DNA of 64,000 nucleotides from Enterococcus rivorum (GTDB lineage Bacteria; Bacillota; Bacilli; Lactobacillales; Enterococcaceae), in assembly GCF_001742285.1 (NCBI RefSeq), contig NZ_MIEK01000003.1:33169-97168 (forward strand), given 5' to 3'. The position numbers and the translations under genes are program-made. The notes beneath the pieces were generated by a model. It was not told the DNA's origin. It made no database searches and was given only the letters and a program-made list of their open reading frames with translations. This document shows, one piece after another, positions 1-7,669 of this stretch. Positions within the stretch are counted from its first letter, which is position 1, and each line of letters opens with the position of its first letter.

Positions 1-2
1 TT

Positions 3-350
3 AGTGAAAAACAAAAACCTAAATTGAAAATACTAGCAGAAAGACATGACTATCAAGTGATTACGATTCGACTGGTAGCAGATTTTGACGTCTTATGGCA
101 AAGACGACAATTGAGAGATCAGGAACAGGAACGCCATCTTAGTCATATAATGAGTCATTATCAAGCGGGAGATTGTTTACTTGAGCGAGCAAAAGCGGAT
201 AATCATATTAGTAAGGCCGACTTTGCAGAGATAATTGCTAAAAGGAAATACAATGAATTTCAGTTAGGGGAACTTTTTGAAGTAGAAGTAAGTGATTTTT
301 CAAAAGTCAATTATGAGGAGTTACTAGAGCAAATAAAAAATGAGATATAA
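3..350 (+). CDS. P-loop kinase-like protein, C-terminal part (5' end outside window)
   Basis: The frame is open to the left edge of the window; the codons before the first possible start (TTG at 24) are all sense, so this is the tail of a longer gene. The visible 115 residues are hydrophilic. They include an LRDQxQxRH stretch of the kind found in the lid region of small P-loop nucleotide or sugar kinases (AAA_33-like). The Walker A motif would lie upstream and cannot be seen. Family assignment is therefore tentative and the substrate unknown. The gene ends about 38 bases before a highly structured RNA candidate. Confidence 0.5.
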   Translation, partial: SEKQKPKLKILAERHDYQVITIRLVADFDVLWQRRQLRDQEQERHLSHIMSHYQAGDCLLERAKADNHISKADFAEIIAKRKYNEFQLGELFEVEVSDFSKVNYEELLEQIKNEI

Positions 351-387
351 TTAATGTTGTATAAACTAGATTAAACTATTCTGATCT

Positions 388-598
388 TTCAATTGAAAAA
401 AAGGCAACTAGGCTCCACTACCAGCAGCTATTGCGAGTGAAAAACCGTGGAACCGCTCTGAGCCCAAAGGTCAGGTCTCAGAGCTTCCAAGCTTCAAATT
501 TGAGCTAAATAAATGGCAAGCTCAAGTAATTCACATTGGCTTCTGGTCACGGTTACTGGTAATAACTGCTGTTTCTTCGGAAGCAACCCTTATTTGAA
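388..598 (+). ncRNA. Candidate structured RNA of unknown identity (6S-like rod?)
   Basis: Nested complementarity spans about 210 bases of non-coding DNA. A closing helix pairs TTCAA (388-392) with TTGAA (594-598) and AAGG (401-404) with CCTT (588-591). A large open bubble follows. Next CAGCAGCTATT (422-432) pairs with AATAACTGCTG (561-571) with one mismatch, and CCGTG (445-449) with CACGG (548-552). Inside lie two perfect hairpins: GCTCTGAG/CTCAGAGC (455-484) and TTGAGCT/AGCTCAA (499-525). Closing stem, central bubble and long terminal arm recall 6S RNA, but I do not recognise the primary sequence. A T-rich run at 631-640 could end the transcript. Strand is inferred from that run. Confidence 0.5.
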
Positions 599-779
599 AA
601 CTGATTAAACTAGAGGAAAAAACTTTGTTTCGTTTTTTTTGTTTATGCAACTCTTATGATGAAATATATATAAGGGAAAGTCAAAAAAAGGGGGGGATTC
701 TGTGAATCTTTTATCTATATAAGACAAATAGACAAACGAAACGACCTTTAAACTTTCTTAAGCAAATAAAGATAAAATC

Positions 780-811
780 ATCACATTTTTATCACATTTA
801 GCTTGTATTAT
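780..811 (+). promoter_or_regulatory. 11-bp direct repeat plus -10 box ahead of small RNA A
   Basis: ATCACATTT occurs at 780-788 and again at 791-799, an 11-bp period equal to one helical turn. The second copy sits where a -35 box should be. TATTAT (806-811) is the likely -10. A poor -35 with a phased direct repeat is the classic arrangement for an OmpR-family response regulator activating transcription. The arrangement recurs at 2710-2741. The regulator is not in this window. Confidence 0.6.
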
Positions 812-817
812 ATAGAC

Positions 818-900
818 ATACTAACAAAACAACCCTAACAAAACACTTTTTCATTTTTAACTCCTTTCCCGCCTTTCCCCAAAAGGCGGGTCTTTTTTTT
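818..900 (+). ncRNA. Small RNA A (about 80 nt), twin of the one at 2748-2830
   Basis: A short non-coding block runs from a promoter to a strong intrinsic terminator: CCCGCCTTT (868-876), loop CCCCA, AAAGGCGGG (882-890), then a T run to 900. The unpaired part is A/C-rich and holds CTCCTTTCCC just before and into the terminator, able to pair with GGAGG-type ribosome sites. The C-rich loop and C-rich single-stranded patches resemble multicopy envelope-stress sRNAs such as Listeria LhrC and streptococcal csRNAs. That is analogy of architecture, not proven homology. The transcribed part differs from copy B by about two positions, while the flanks differ freely. Confidence 0.7.
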
Positions 901-1025
901 GGTAGACTACAGAGGCTATTTTTCGTAGTGAACAGAGTTTTTTTATCAAATAGGAGTAAATCAATGGTAATATAGAGGCAACAAAGCGAAAAAAAAATCA
1001 TTGATTTTTTTAGATAGGAGAAAAG

Positions 1026-1961
1026 ATGACATTACTTGTATTGGATATAGGGGGATCAGCAGTAAAATATGGGATTTGGGAAAATGAACAATTATCTCAA
1101 CAAGGGAAAGTAGCAACGCCAAAAAGTAAAACAGCTTTTTTTGATTTTCTAGAAGAAAAATTAATTTCTTTTCAAACAAACTTTGAAATCAAAGGGATCG
1201 CCATTAGTTGTCCAGGAGAAGTAAATGAGCAATTGGGGGCAATTATGGGGCTTAGCTTCGTTCCTTATCTTCACATTGGTTTCTTTCTAACAGAATTAAG
1301 AAAGTACTTTAAACTCCCAATTACAATGTGTAATGATGCGAAGTGTGTTGCATTAGCAGAATATTCGCTAGGAGCTGGCAAAAATCAAGGGAACTACTTA
1401 TACGTAGTGATGGGAACAGGTGTTGGAACAGCTTATGTAAATGAATTCGGAGAAATTGGTGAATTGCCTGAAAAGAAGAAAAAAATGGAAGTGTTTTTGG
1501 CAGAAAGTATTAAAGCGTTGAATAATTCAGCGATTTCAATGGTTCAAGTCAGTAAAAAAATAGCAAAGAAACAAAACCAATCACATGTGACGTTTGATGG
1601 TAAATATATTTTAGAAAAAGCGAAAGCAGGAGATGCAGAATTAATTTCTGAATTAGATGAAATGTATACAAATTTGGCTAGAGTATTAATTATTCTAAAT
1701 CTAGCCTATCATCCGACGGCAATTGTTATTGGAGGTGGCGTTACAGCGAATCCACAGTATTTCAGCAATGTTTTAGAGAAAGTTAAGGAACTTGTTCAAA
1801 ACCAAAAAGATCAATTAGAAAAGTTTCGAAATATTATGGCTCCAAAAGATGAAAAAAAAATCTTGGAAATTCAGCTGCCTAGACTACTAAAATGTAAATT
1901 TAGGGAACAAGCTAATCTAATTGGTGCAGCGAAATATTTTGAAAAGAAAATGTCAAACTAA
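1026..1961 (+). CDS. ROK-family sugar kinase-like protein
   Basis: The 311-residue protein starts with an ATP-binding phosphate motif (LVLDIGGSAVKYG), carries the ROK catalytic Asp context CNDA near residue 103 and GTGVGTA near 138, and has IVIGGGV near 237. These place it in the ROK family, which phosphorylates glucose, N-acetylmannosamine or related sugars in the cytoplasm. The usual zinc-binding CxCGxxGC segment and the histidine before it are absent, as in some lactobacillales ROK proteins linked to beta-glucosides. The start ATG follows AGGAG at 1017-1021. The gene stands between the two copies of a small RNA. Substrate is not predictable here. Confidence 0.8.
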   Translation: MTLLVLDIGGSAVKYGIWENEQLSQQGKVATPKSKTAFFDFLEEKLISFQTNFEIKGIAISCPGEVNEQLGAIMGLSFVPYLHIGFFLTELRKYFKLPITMCNDAKCVALAEYSLGAGKNQGNYLYVVMGTGVGTAYVNEFGEIGELPEKKKKMEVFLAESIKALNNSAISMVQVSKKIAKKQNQSHVTFDGKYILEKAKAGDAELISELDEMYTNLARVLIILNLAYHPTAIVIGGGVTANPQYFSNVLEKVKELVQNQKDQLEKFRNIMAPKDEKKILEIQLPRLLKCKFREQANLIGAAKYFEKKMSN

Positions 1962-2060
1962 CTTGTGTGAAGGAATCATACTGCCAAAAGGACTTATGAC
2001 TCGTGTTTATTCAAGATATTTTATACAATAGGGCTAGAGGAAATGAATGGAGGGATAAAG

Positions 2061-2597
2061 ATGAGTAATGTGATGGATCAAATCAGGAAATATGCACTTT
2101 TGCGAGCGATTGCGTATATTCTTTTTGGAATTGTAATTGTTATGAATCCCCATGCTGTGTTTAATTTAGCTGTTTACTTTATTTCAGCATATACGGCAAT
2201 TATGGGATTATTAAGTGTCTATGAAGGAGTTAAAATCAAAAAGCAAACAGGCGAATATGGTATGAGTATGATGGGCGGTATTATTTTATTAGTATTGGCG
2301 GGGATTATTCTTGTCTTTGCTAAAGGAATCGTTAGTATCTTACCATTTTTCTTAGGAATCATTATTGTCATCGTTGGGATTGCGCGCTTTATTCAAGCGA
2401 ATAATTTAAAAAATTATCCACAAGTTAATTGGGTTTCTTTAATGATATATGCGGTAATTACTTTTGTCGCTGGCTTGGTTTTAGTTTTTAACCCTTTCAG
2501 CAGTTTACTATTTCTGTTCCAATTATTTGGCGCTATCTTGATTTTTATGGGAATTTCAGAATTGATTGCCTTTTTCCAATTACGTAAAGTTAAATAG
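2061..2597 (+). CDS. DUF308/HdeD-like membrane protein
   Basis: A 178-residue, very hydrophobic protein with about six transmembrane segments arranged as paired helices, typical of the DUF308 (HdeD-like) family of small integral membrane proteins. Function in Gram-positive bacteria is unknown; HdeD of E. coli is linked to acid resistance. I chose the ATG at 2061 because GGAGGG (2048-2053) lies seven bases before it; an earlier ATG at 2043 has no ribosome site. An intrinsic terminator follows at 2633. Confidence 0.8.
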   Translation: MSNVMDQIRKYALLRAIAYILFGIVIVMNPHAVFNLAVYFISAYTAIMGLLSVYEGVKIKKQTGEYGMSMMGGIILLVLAGIILVFAKGIVSILPFFLGIIIVIVGIARFIQANNLKNYPQVNWVSLMIYAVITFVAGLVLVFNPFSSLLFLFQLFGAILIFMGISELIAFFQLRKVK

Positions 2598-2632
2598 TAG
2601 GCTTTTTTCTACTAGCTAAAAAGAGTTTCAAT

Positions 2633-2676
2633 TGCTTATTTGAGATAGAGGTGAAAATAAGCATTTTCTTTTTTCC
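2633..2676 (+). terminator. Intrinsic terminator after the DUF308 gene
   Basis: TGCTTATTT (2633-2641) pairs with AAATAAGCA (2655-2663), followed by a T-rich run. Confidence 0.75.
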
Positions 2677-2709
2677 TTTAGAAAAAATTTGCAAAATAGG
2701 AATGGAATG

Positions 2710-2741
2710 GTCACATTTTCATCACAATTAGCTTGTATTAT
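2710..2741 (+). promoter_or_regulatory. 11-bp direct repeat plus -10 box ahead of small RNA B
   Basis: TCACA occurs at 2711 and at 2722, 11 bases apart, followed by the same TTAGCTTGTATTATATAG block as at copy A (-10 TATTAT at 2736-2741). Sequence upstream of the repeats is unrelated to copy A, so the repeats and promoter are the conserved unit. Confidence 0.6.
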
Positions 2742-2747
2742 ATAGAC

Positions 2748-2830
2748 ATACCAACAAAACAACCCTAACAAAACACTTTTTCATTTTTAACTCCTTTTCC
2801 CGCCTTTCCCCAAAAGGCGGGTCTTTTTTT
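2748..2830 (+). ncRNA. Small RNA B, twin of the one at 818-900
   Basis: Near-identical copy of small RNA A: the same A/C-rich 5' part, the same CTCC...CCC patch and the same terminator (CCCGCCTTT 2799-2807, loop CCCCA, AAAGGCGGG 2813-2821, T run). Differences in the transcribed part are a T-to-C change near the 5' end and one extra T before the terminator. The similarity begins at the direct repeats and stops at the terminator, which suggests two functional gene copies rather than a recent large duplication. Confidence 0.7.
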
Positions 2831-3069
2831 GTTTTAAGAAGTTAAAAAAAATCATGTATCCATAAAACAGTAGGTTTTGTTTTGAATTTTCATCTTTTGA
2901 TTCATTTAACCTCCTCAATATAAATAGTAGCCCGTTGATTCCCTCGTATAGGCATAGTTTTTACCAGACATAGAGCTTTGAGTTCTGGTTCAACAATGCT
3001 TTTTTCTTTGTTGATTTACTATATTTTCTGATTTACTAATACAGTGTATATTTTTTGTTGTTTCTGTTA

Positions 3070-3110
3070 TATGTATTGGTAGTTAATTAAGCTAATACAT
3101 AGATTTTTTT
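3070..3110 (+). terminator. Terminator-like hairpin with no obvious upstream gene
   Basis: TATGTATT (3070-3077) pairs with AATACATA (3094-3101), with extra inner pairing around TTAATTAA, followed by a T run. On the plus strand there is no recognised gene between small RNA B and this hairpin, so it may end an unannotated transcript starting near 2900-2950. Confidence 0.45.
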
Positions 3111-3195
3111 ATATTTAATGATGCTTTTTAACTGTACTAATAACTGTAACAGGTGGTAAAACTGTTATATAAAAAAGCGTTTTTTTTGAAAAAAA

Positions 3196-3210
3196 GCTCA
3201 AATTTTGAGC
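3196..3210. promoter_or_regulatory. 15-bp palindrome upstream of lplA
   Basis: GCTCAAATTTTGAGC is a perfect inverted repeat about 100 bases before the lplA start. It could be an operator or a small hairpin in the leader. No binding protein can be proposed. Confidence 0.35.
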
Positions 3211-3310
3211 ATAAATATGTCATTTGAAATTTCAGAATGATAGACTAAAAGTGTCTTAAAAAGGATTCATTTTTCTATTTAGATAATATAGGGATGAAAG
3301 AAGGTTGCTA

Positions 3311-4324
3311 ATGCGTTACGTAATAATGAAGTCAGATGATATTCGTCGAAATTTGGCAACAGAGCAATATTTGTTAAATCATGTTTCTTTTGATGAGCCA
3401 CTCATTCTCTTTTACATACAGAAACCTTGCGTGATTGTTGGACGAAACCAAAATGTATTGTCAGAAGTAGACATGAATTATGCAACAGAGCAGGGAATTA
3501 CGATCACTCGAAGATTATCTGGTGGTGGGGCCGTTTACGATGATTTAGGCAATTTAAGTTTTAGTTTTGTAGTGGATGCAGATAGTCAGTCTTTCGGTGA
3601 TTTTAAACTCTTTACGAAGCCAATTATTAAAGCCTTGCATTTTCTGGGTGCAACAGGAGCTGAAGTCAGTGGAAGAAATGATTTGCTCATTGATGGGAAG
3701 AAATTTTCTGGGAATGCTATGTATACGAAAAATAAAAAAATGTACGCGCACGGAACCTTGATGTTAGATGTAAATATTGAAGAAGCCAATCGTGTGTTAA
3801 CGGTTTCTCAGAAAAAATTGGAATCAAAAGGCACAAAGTCGGTTAGAAGTAGAGTAACGAATTTAAGGCCGTATTTGTCAGCAGAATATCAGTCTTTAAC
3901 AATTGAAGAGTTTCGGGATCAGTTGTTGCTGTATCTTTTTAACGCAAAGACGTTAGCTGAAATTATTTCTCACGAATACCACTTAACACCGCAGGATGAT
4001 GAAGCGATTGACCAATTAGTCAAGGATATTTATGCTAATGAGGATTGGATATTTGGTGAGGAACCGAAGTTTACAATCCAGAAAGAAGAGCGGTTTAAAG
4101 GCGGGACGATTGAAGCAAAGATTTCTGTAGATAAAGGGAAAATAGTAGCTCTAACGATTTACGGCGATTATTTTGGACAGAAGAAAACAGAAGAGATTGA
4201 GGCCTTGCTTGTTGGTTGTGGGTACAATCAGAAATCACTAGCACTGGCGTTGAAAAATGTTTCAATAGAGGAATATTTTAAAAATATTTCAAAGACCGAT
4301 TTTATCGGCTTGTTAATTGGTTAG
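3311..4324 (+). CDS. lplA: Lipoate-protein ligase
   Basis: The 337-residue protein has the LplA core: [10 protein letters not shown] near the N-terminus, CVIVGRNQN near residue 40, the [15 protein letters not shown] lipoate-binding motif near 70, and KFSGNAM with the catalytic lysine near 135, followed by the C-terminal accessory domain. The enzyme activates free lipoate with ATP and attaches it to E2 and GcvH lipoyl domains. I chose the ATG at 3311, six bases after AGAAGG, over the TTG at 3305. The next gene, an ABC ATPase, begins 29 bases downstream and probably shares the transcript. Confidence 0.9.
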   Translation: MRYVIMKSDDIRRNLATEQYLLNHVSFDEPLILFYIQKPCVIVGRNQNVLSEVDMNYATEQGITITRRLSGGGAVYDDLGNLSFSFVVDADSQSFGDFKLFTKPIIKALHFLGATGAEVSGRNDLLIDGKKFSGNAMYTKNKKMYAHGTLMLDVNIEEANRVLTVSQKKLESKGTKSVRSRVTNLRPYLSAEYQSLTIEEFRDQLLLYLFNAKTLAEIISHEYHLTPQDDEAIDQLVKDIYANEDWIFGEEPKFTIQKEERFKGGTIEAKISVDKGKIVALTIYGDYFGQKKTEEIEALLVGCGYNQKSLALALKNVSIEEYFKNISKTDFIGLLIG

Positions 4325-4353
4325 TAGGTACTGAAACGAGGGAGGGAAGGAAA

Positions 4354-5088
4354 ATGATTACTTTTGAGAACATTACTAAAGTTTACCGTCATCAAGAAAC
4401 AGAGATAAAAGCGTTGAATAAGATAAATCTAACCATTGATTCTCATGAAATTTTTGGTGTGATTGGCGAAAGCGGCTCAGGAAAATCCTCTTTGTTACGA
4501 ATGATTAATACGTTGGAGCAACCAGATGAAGGGAAAATAAAAATTGATGCGTTGCTTTTAAATGATTTAACAAAGGAACAACAGAGAAGAGTCAGAAAGA
4601 AAAGTAGCATGATTTTTCAACATTTCAATCTGTTATATAATCAGACAGTCTTCCAAAATGTTCATTTGCCTTTAACTTTAACTAACAAAAAAGATGAGAA
4701 GCGTGTGTTTGAAATATTGGATTTTGTTCAGATGAGTGGGAAAGAACAGTTTTACCCAAAACAGTTAAGCGGTGGAGAGAAACAACGAGTGGCAATTGCG
4801 CGAGCATTGATTAATGAGCCAGAGATTTTACTTTGTGATGAGCCCACTTCTGCATTAGATGGGCAGCATGCTTATGAGATTGTTGAACTCCTCCGTCAGG
4901 TTAATCAACGTTTTGGAACGACAATGGTTATTGTTAGCCATGAATTGGCTGTCATTAAGCAACTATGTAACCGGGCAGCAATTTTAGAAAAAGGGCAATT
5001 GATAGAAACGATGCTGATTTCTAAAAAACAGCAAGAGCAACAATTTCCTTCATACTACGAGCGAATTAAGGAGTGTTTAGGCGAATGA
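4354..5088 (+). CDS. metN: MetN-like ABC importer ATPase, short form
   Basis: ATPase of a methionine-type (MetNIQ) importer, 244 residues. Walker A GESGSGKS is at 38-45, the signature LSGGEKQRVAIARA near 136, and Walker B LLCDEPTSALD near 160. Typical MetN is about 340 residues with a C-terminal NIL domain that binds methionine and shuts transport down; that domain is missing here and the protein stops soon after the nucleotide-binding domain. It overlaps the permease gene by four bases (ATGA). Substrate may be methionine or another small ligand; the link to lplA is only positional. Confidence 0.82.
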   Translation: MITFENITKVYRHQETEIKALNKINLTIDSHEIFGVIGESGSGKSSLLRMINTLEQPDEGKIKIDALLLNDLTKEQQRRVRKKSSMIFQHFNLLYNQTVFQNVHLPLTLTNKKDEKRVFEILDFVQMSGKEQFYPKQLSGGEKQRVAIARALINEPEILLCDEPTSALDGQHAYEIVELLRQVNQRFGTTMVIVSHELAVIKQLCNRAAILEKGQLIETMLISKKQQEQQFPSYYERIKECLGE

Positions 5089-5750
5089 CCGAGAAACTAA
5101 CCTATTATTTCCCCGAGCTGTTAAAAGCCTTGTCTGAGAGTGGAATAATGCTACTGATTTCTACTACAACGGCGGTTTTAATTGGTTTACCTGTAGGAAC
5201 ATTTATTTATTTAGCAGGCTTGAATACGTCTAAAAAAAGTCGCCTGCTCTCAGTAGTTTTAAATGCTTTTGTAGATATTGTCCGCTCTTTTCCATTTTTA
5301 TTACTAGTCGTTGCCTTAATTCCTTTTACTCGTTCCATTTTAGGTACGGCCTTTGGAACTTATGCCGCATCATTCCCCCTATCCATCGTGTCGATTGCTT
5401 TGTATGCTCGATTAGTTGAACAGGTATTGCTAGAAGTTCCCGCTGAAACAATCGAATTAGCAAAGGCTTTAGGCAGTACGAAGAGCCAGTTTATTTTCCG
5501 CTTTTTATATGTGGAAGCTCGCTCAGGTTTGGTGTTGACTTTGACTTCAGTGGTCATTAGCCTTGTCTCTTATTCAACCGTTATGGGTGTAGTTGGTGGT
5601 GGCGGCATTGGCGATTTTGCGATGCGCTATGGGTATCAACGGTATGAATACGAAGTGATGTACACAGCAATTATGCTTATGATTCTTTTTGTTAGTACAA
5701 TCCAATTTTTAGGAAGTCGGGTTGCTAAAAAAATAGATAAAAAACATTAG
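5085..5750 (+). CDS. metI: MetI-like ABC importer permease
   Basis: The 221-residue membrane protein has five or so transmembrane helices and the ABC permease EAA loop (ETIELAKALGSTKSQ near residue 130) that docks to the ATPase. The C-terminal part with GVVGGGGIGDFAMRYGYQRY is characteristic of MetI/D-methionine permeases. The ATG at 5085 overlaps the metN stop codon and is preferred to an earlier GTG at 5073. It forms the channel with MetN and the lipoprotein encoded next. Confidence 0.88.
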   Translation: MTEKLTYYFPELLKALSESGIMLLISTTTAVLIGLPVGTFIYLAGLNTSKKSRLLSVVLNAFVDIVRSFPFLLLVVALIPFTRSILGTAFGTYAASFPLSIVSIALYARLVEQVLLEVPAETIELAKALGSTKSQFIFRFLYVEARSGLVLTLTSVVISLVSYSTVMGVVGGGGIGDFAMRYGYQRYEYEVMYTAIMLMILFVSTIQFLGSRVAKKIDKKH

Positions 5751-5763
5751 TTAGGAGAAAAAA

Positions 5764-6597
5764 ATGAAAAAAATTTTTTTATTAGGAACATTGTTTGCAG
5801 TAACAGGGTTTTTATTTGCTGGATGTGGTAGTCAAAAATCGGCTACAACGGATTCAAACGAAGGAAAAAAGGAAGACAAAATTATTAAAGTAGCTTCTCA
5901 TATGCCACCAATGACGGATGTTGTTAAAATTGCTGGTGAAGCCATTGAAGATGGCTATCAGGTTGAGTTGGTTCAAGTAAATGATAATATCCAATATAAT
6001 GAATTATTGAATGCAAAAGAAATTGATGCAAATTTTGCTCAACACGAACCGTTCATGCAAAAATTTAATCAAGAAAAAAATGGCGATTTAGTACTGGTTC
6101 AAAAAATTTACAATGCAAAAGTTGGTTTCTATTCTAAAAATTACAAAAAAGTAACGGATATTCCTGACGGAGCCAAAGTGGCATTACCAAGTGATGTTTC
6201 AAATGAAGGCCGGGCCTTAGCAATTTTAGCTGAAGAAGGCTTGATTAAACTAAAAGATGGCGTTGGTTTTGAAGGAACAATCAAAGATGTAGTAGCCAAT
6301 CCCAAAAGATTAGAGTGGCTATCTGTTGATTTATTAAACCTGGCAGAAGCATATAATGAAGCGGATGTAGCACTTGTTTACAACTATCCAACCTATATTG
6401 CAAAAGTCGGATTAACACCAAAAGATGCTTTAATATTGGAAAAAAATATTGATGACCGTTTTGCGATTAGCTTAGTGGCACGAAAAGACAACAAAGATTC
6501 AGCTAAAATAAAAGCATTAAAAAAAGCGATGACGAGTGATAAAGTGCGTGATTTCTTAATAGAAAAGCAAAATGCTACGTTGGTTCCAGCATTTTAA
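5764..6597 (+). CDS. metQ: MetQ/NlpA-family substrate-binding lipoprotein
   Basis: The 277-residue protein opens with a lipoprotein signal (FLFAGC, lipidated Cys near 21) and has the NlpA fold signatures: HMPPMTDVVKIAGE, QYNELLNAKEIDANFAQHEPFM, and VALPSDVSNEGRAL. It should be anchored outside the membrane and deliver a ligand to the permease. NlpA proteins usually bind methionine. Without the sensing domain in the partner ATPase, and with lplA at the front of the operon, another ligand cannot be excluded. A terminator follows. Confidence 0.88.
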   Translation: MKKIFLLGTLFAVTGFLFAGCGSQKSATTDSNEGKKEDKIIKVASHMPPMTDVVKIAGEAIEDGYQVELVQVNDNIQYNELLNAKEIDANFAQHEPFMQKFNQEKNGDLVLVQKIYNAKVGFYSKNYKKVTDIPDGAKVALPSDVSNEGRALAILAEEGLIKLKDGVGFEGTIKDVVANPKRLEWLSVDLLNLAEAYNEADVALVYNYPTYIAKVGLTPKDALILEKNIDDRFAISLVARKDNKDSAKIKALKKAMTSDKVRDFLIEKQNATLVPAF

Positions 6598-6638
6598 AAA
6601 ACAACTTATGGATTGAAAAGTTTAAATGAACTTAAATA

Positions 6639-6684
6639 ATAGGCTGAGATAAATTTATTTGATTTTTTCTCAGTCTATTTATTT
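6639..6684 (+). terminator. Terminator of the lplA-metNIQ operon
   Basis: ATAGGCTGAGA (6639-6649) pairs with TCTCAGTCTAT (6668-6678), then a T-rich run. Confidence 0.75.
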
Positions 6685-6833
6685 TCGTTGAAAAAGTGGG
6701 GAATAGCTAGATTTTTTTTAGGAAAGATAATAATCGTTTTAAGCTTTTCTCTCTCTTTTATTCATCGTAACACTCTACAAAACAAAGACAAGATATGATA
6801 AACTGATAAAAAAATGGAAGTTGGGAGAAAAAG

Positions 6834-7583
6834 TTGAAATTCGACGATCGTATTCTTAATTTTGAACATAAATTGAATGACACCGATGATACTATTACTG
6901 AGTTTATTCAGAAAAATAGAAATGATTTCCCTAAGTTAACAATCAGAGTGCTTGCAGAAAAATTGTACACGGTACCAAATACAATTGTTCGATATAGTCA
7001 AAAATTGGGATACAGTGGTTTTTCTGAGTTGAAAAATGCGATCAAGATAGAAAATAATATAGAGTATCCCATTGAACATGCCCCACAGTGGGAAGTGATC
7101 AAGAGAACTTTCGATCTTATCAATCATGAATTAGAAGAAAAAATTACGAAGCAAATTATGCTGTCTAAAAAGGTTGTTTTCTTTGCGGTTGGACAAACAT
7201 CGTATCCAACAGAAATTTATGCAAAAAATTTTCAAGCGTTAGACCATAAGTCAACATTTCATACGTATCAACATGAGGTTTTCTATGAATTAGAAACGGA
7301 AAAGAATCTTTTTCTAATCTTAGTGAGTTTGTCTGGCGAATCCCCTCAACTAATAAAAATCGCTGAAAAAGCGCGAGAAAAGAACTGTTCTTTACTGGGA
7401 GTGACGCATCTGTCTAATAACTCTCTGCAAAAAGTCTGTGATTATCATTTGTATTGCTATTCTCCAGAAAAATATTTGAATGGATATAATATTACAGATA
7501 AAACGCCCCTTCTAATTGTGTTAAATTCTCTTTTTGAAGCGTATCAAAAAATGTGTACAAATACACAAAAGCTTTTGGATTAA
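6834..7583 (+). CDS. MurR/RpiR-family transcriptional regulator
   Basis: The 249-residue protein has an N-terminal helix-turn-helix of the RpiR type (IRVLAEKLYTVPNTIVRYSQKLGYSGFSELK, residues about 37-70) and a C-terminal SIS sugar-phosphate-binding domain (VVFFAVGQTSYPTEIYAKNF; ILVSLSGESPQLIKIAEKA). Such proteins sense phosphosugars and control neighbouring catabolic genes. The start is a TTG six bases after GGGAG. Placed directly before the PTS-mannosidase-glycerate kinase genes in the same direction, it is the obvious candidate controller; the effector could be phosphorylated mannosylglycerate or mannose-6-P. Confidence 0.85.
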   Translation: MKFDDRILNFEHKLNDTDDTITEFIQKNRNDFPKLTIRVLAEKLYTVPNTIVRYSQKLGYSGFSELKNAIKIENNIEYPIEHAPQWEVIKRTFDLINHELEEKITKQIMLSKKVVFFAVGQTSYPTEIYAKNFQALDHKSTFHTYQHEVFYELETEKNLFLILVSLSGESPQLIKIAEKAREKNCSLLGVTHLSNNSLQKVCDYHLYCYSPEKYLNGYNITDKTPLLIVLNSLFEAYQKMCTNTQKLLD

Positions 7584-7605
7584 ATAAATTTAAGTGGAAA
7601 TAGGC

Positions 7606-7632
7606 GAAGATCTCTAAAGATCTTCTTTTTTT
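7606..7632 (+). terminator. Hairpin with T run between regulator and PTS gene
   Basis: GAAGATCT (7606-7613) and AGATCTTC (7618-7625) form a perfect stem followed by seven T. Only 24 bases separate it from the PTS ribosome site, so the next genes need either a very compact promoter there or read-through. Confidence 0.75.
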
Positions 7633-7669
7633 GTAGTAAATTAACCATAAAATTAAGGGGGAGATAGGG

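Larger units (their letters stand above)
2831..3310. other. AT-rich 480-base gap with hairpins and no clear gene
   Basis: No convincing coding region lies here. It holds ACCAGA/TCTGGT inverted repeats (near 2974-3000), a terminator-like hairpin at 3070-3108, a 15-bp palindrome at 3196-3210, and on the minus strand a 17-codon reading frame (2905 to 2852) with a strong GAGGAGG ribosome site. None can be named. The promoter of the lplA operon must lie in the right part. Confidence 0.5.

Noticed and set aside
440..460. GTGGAACCGC resembling a T-box core
   Set aside because: It is not followed by a terminator hairpin with a T run, no synthetase or amino-acid gene follows, and the bases are better used in the long helix with 548-571.
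798..1179. Two minus-strand frames over sRNA A and the start of the ROK gene
   Set aside because: They are shadows of AT-rich non-coding and coding DNA without ribosome sites.
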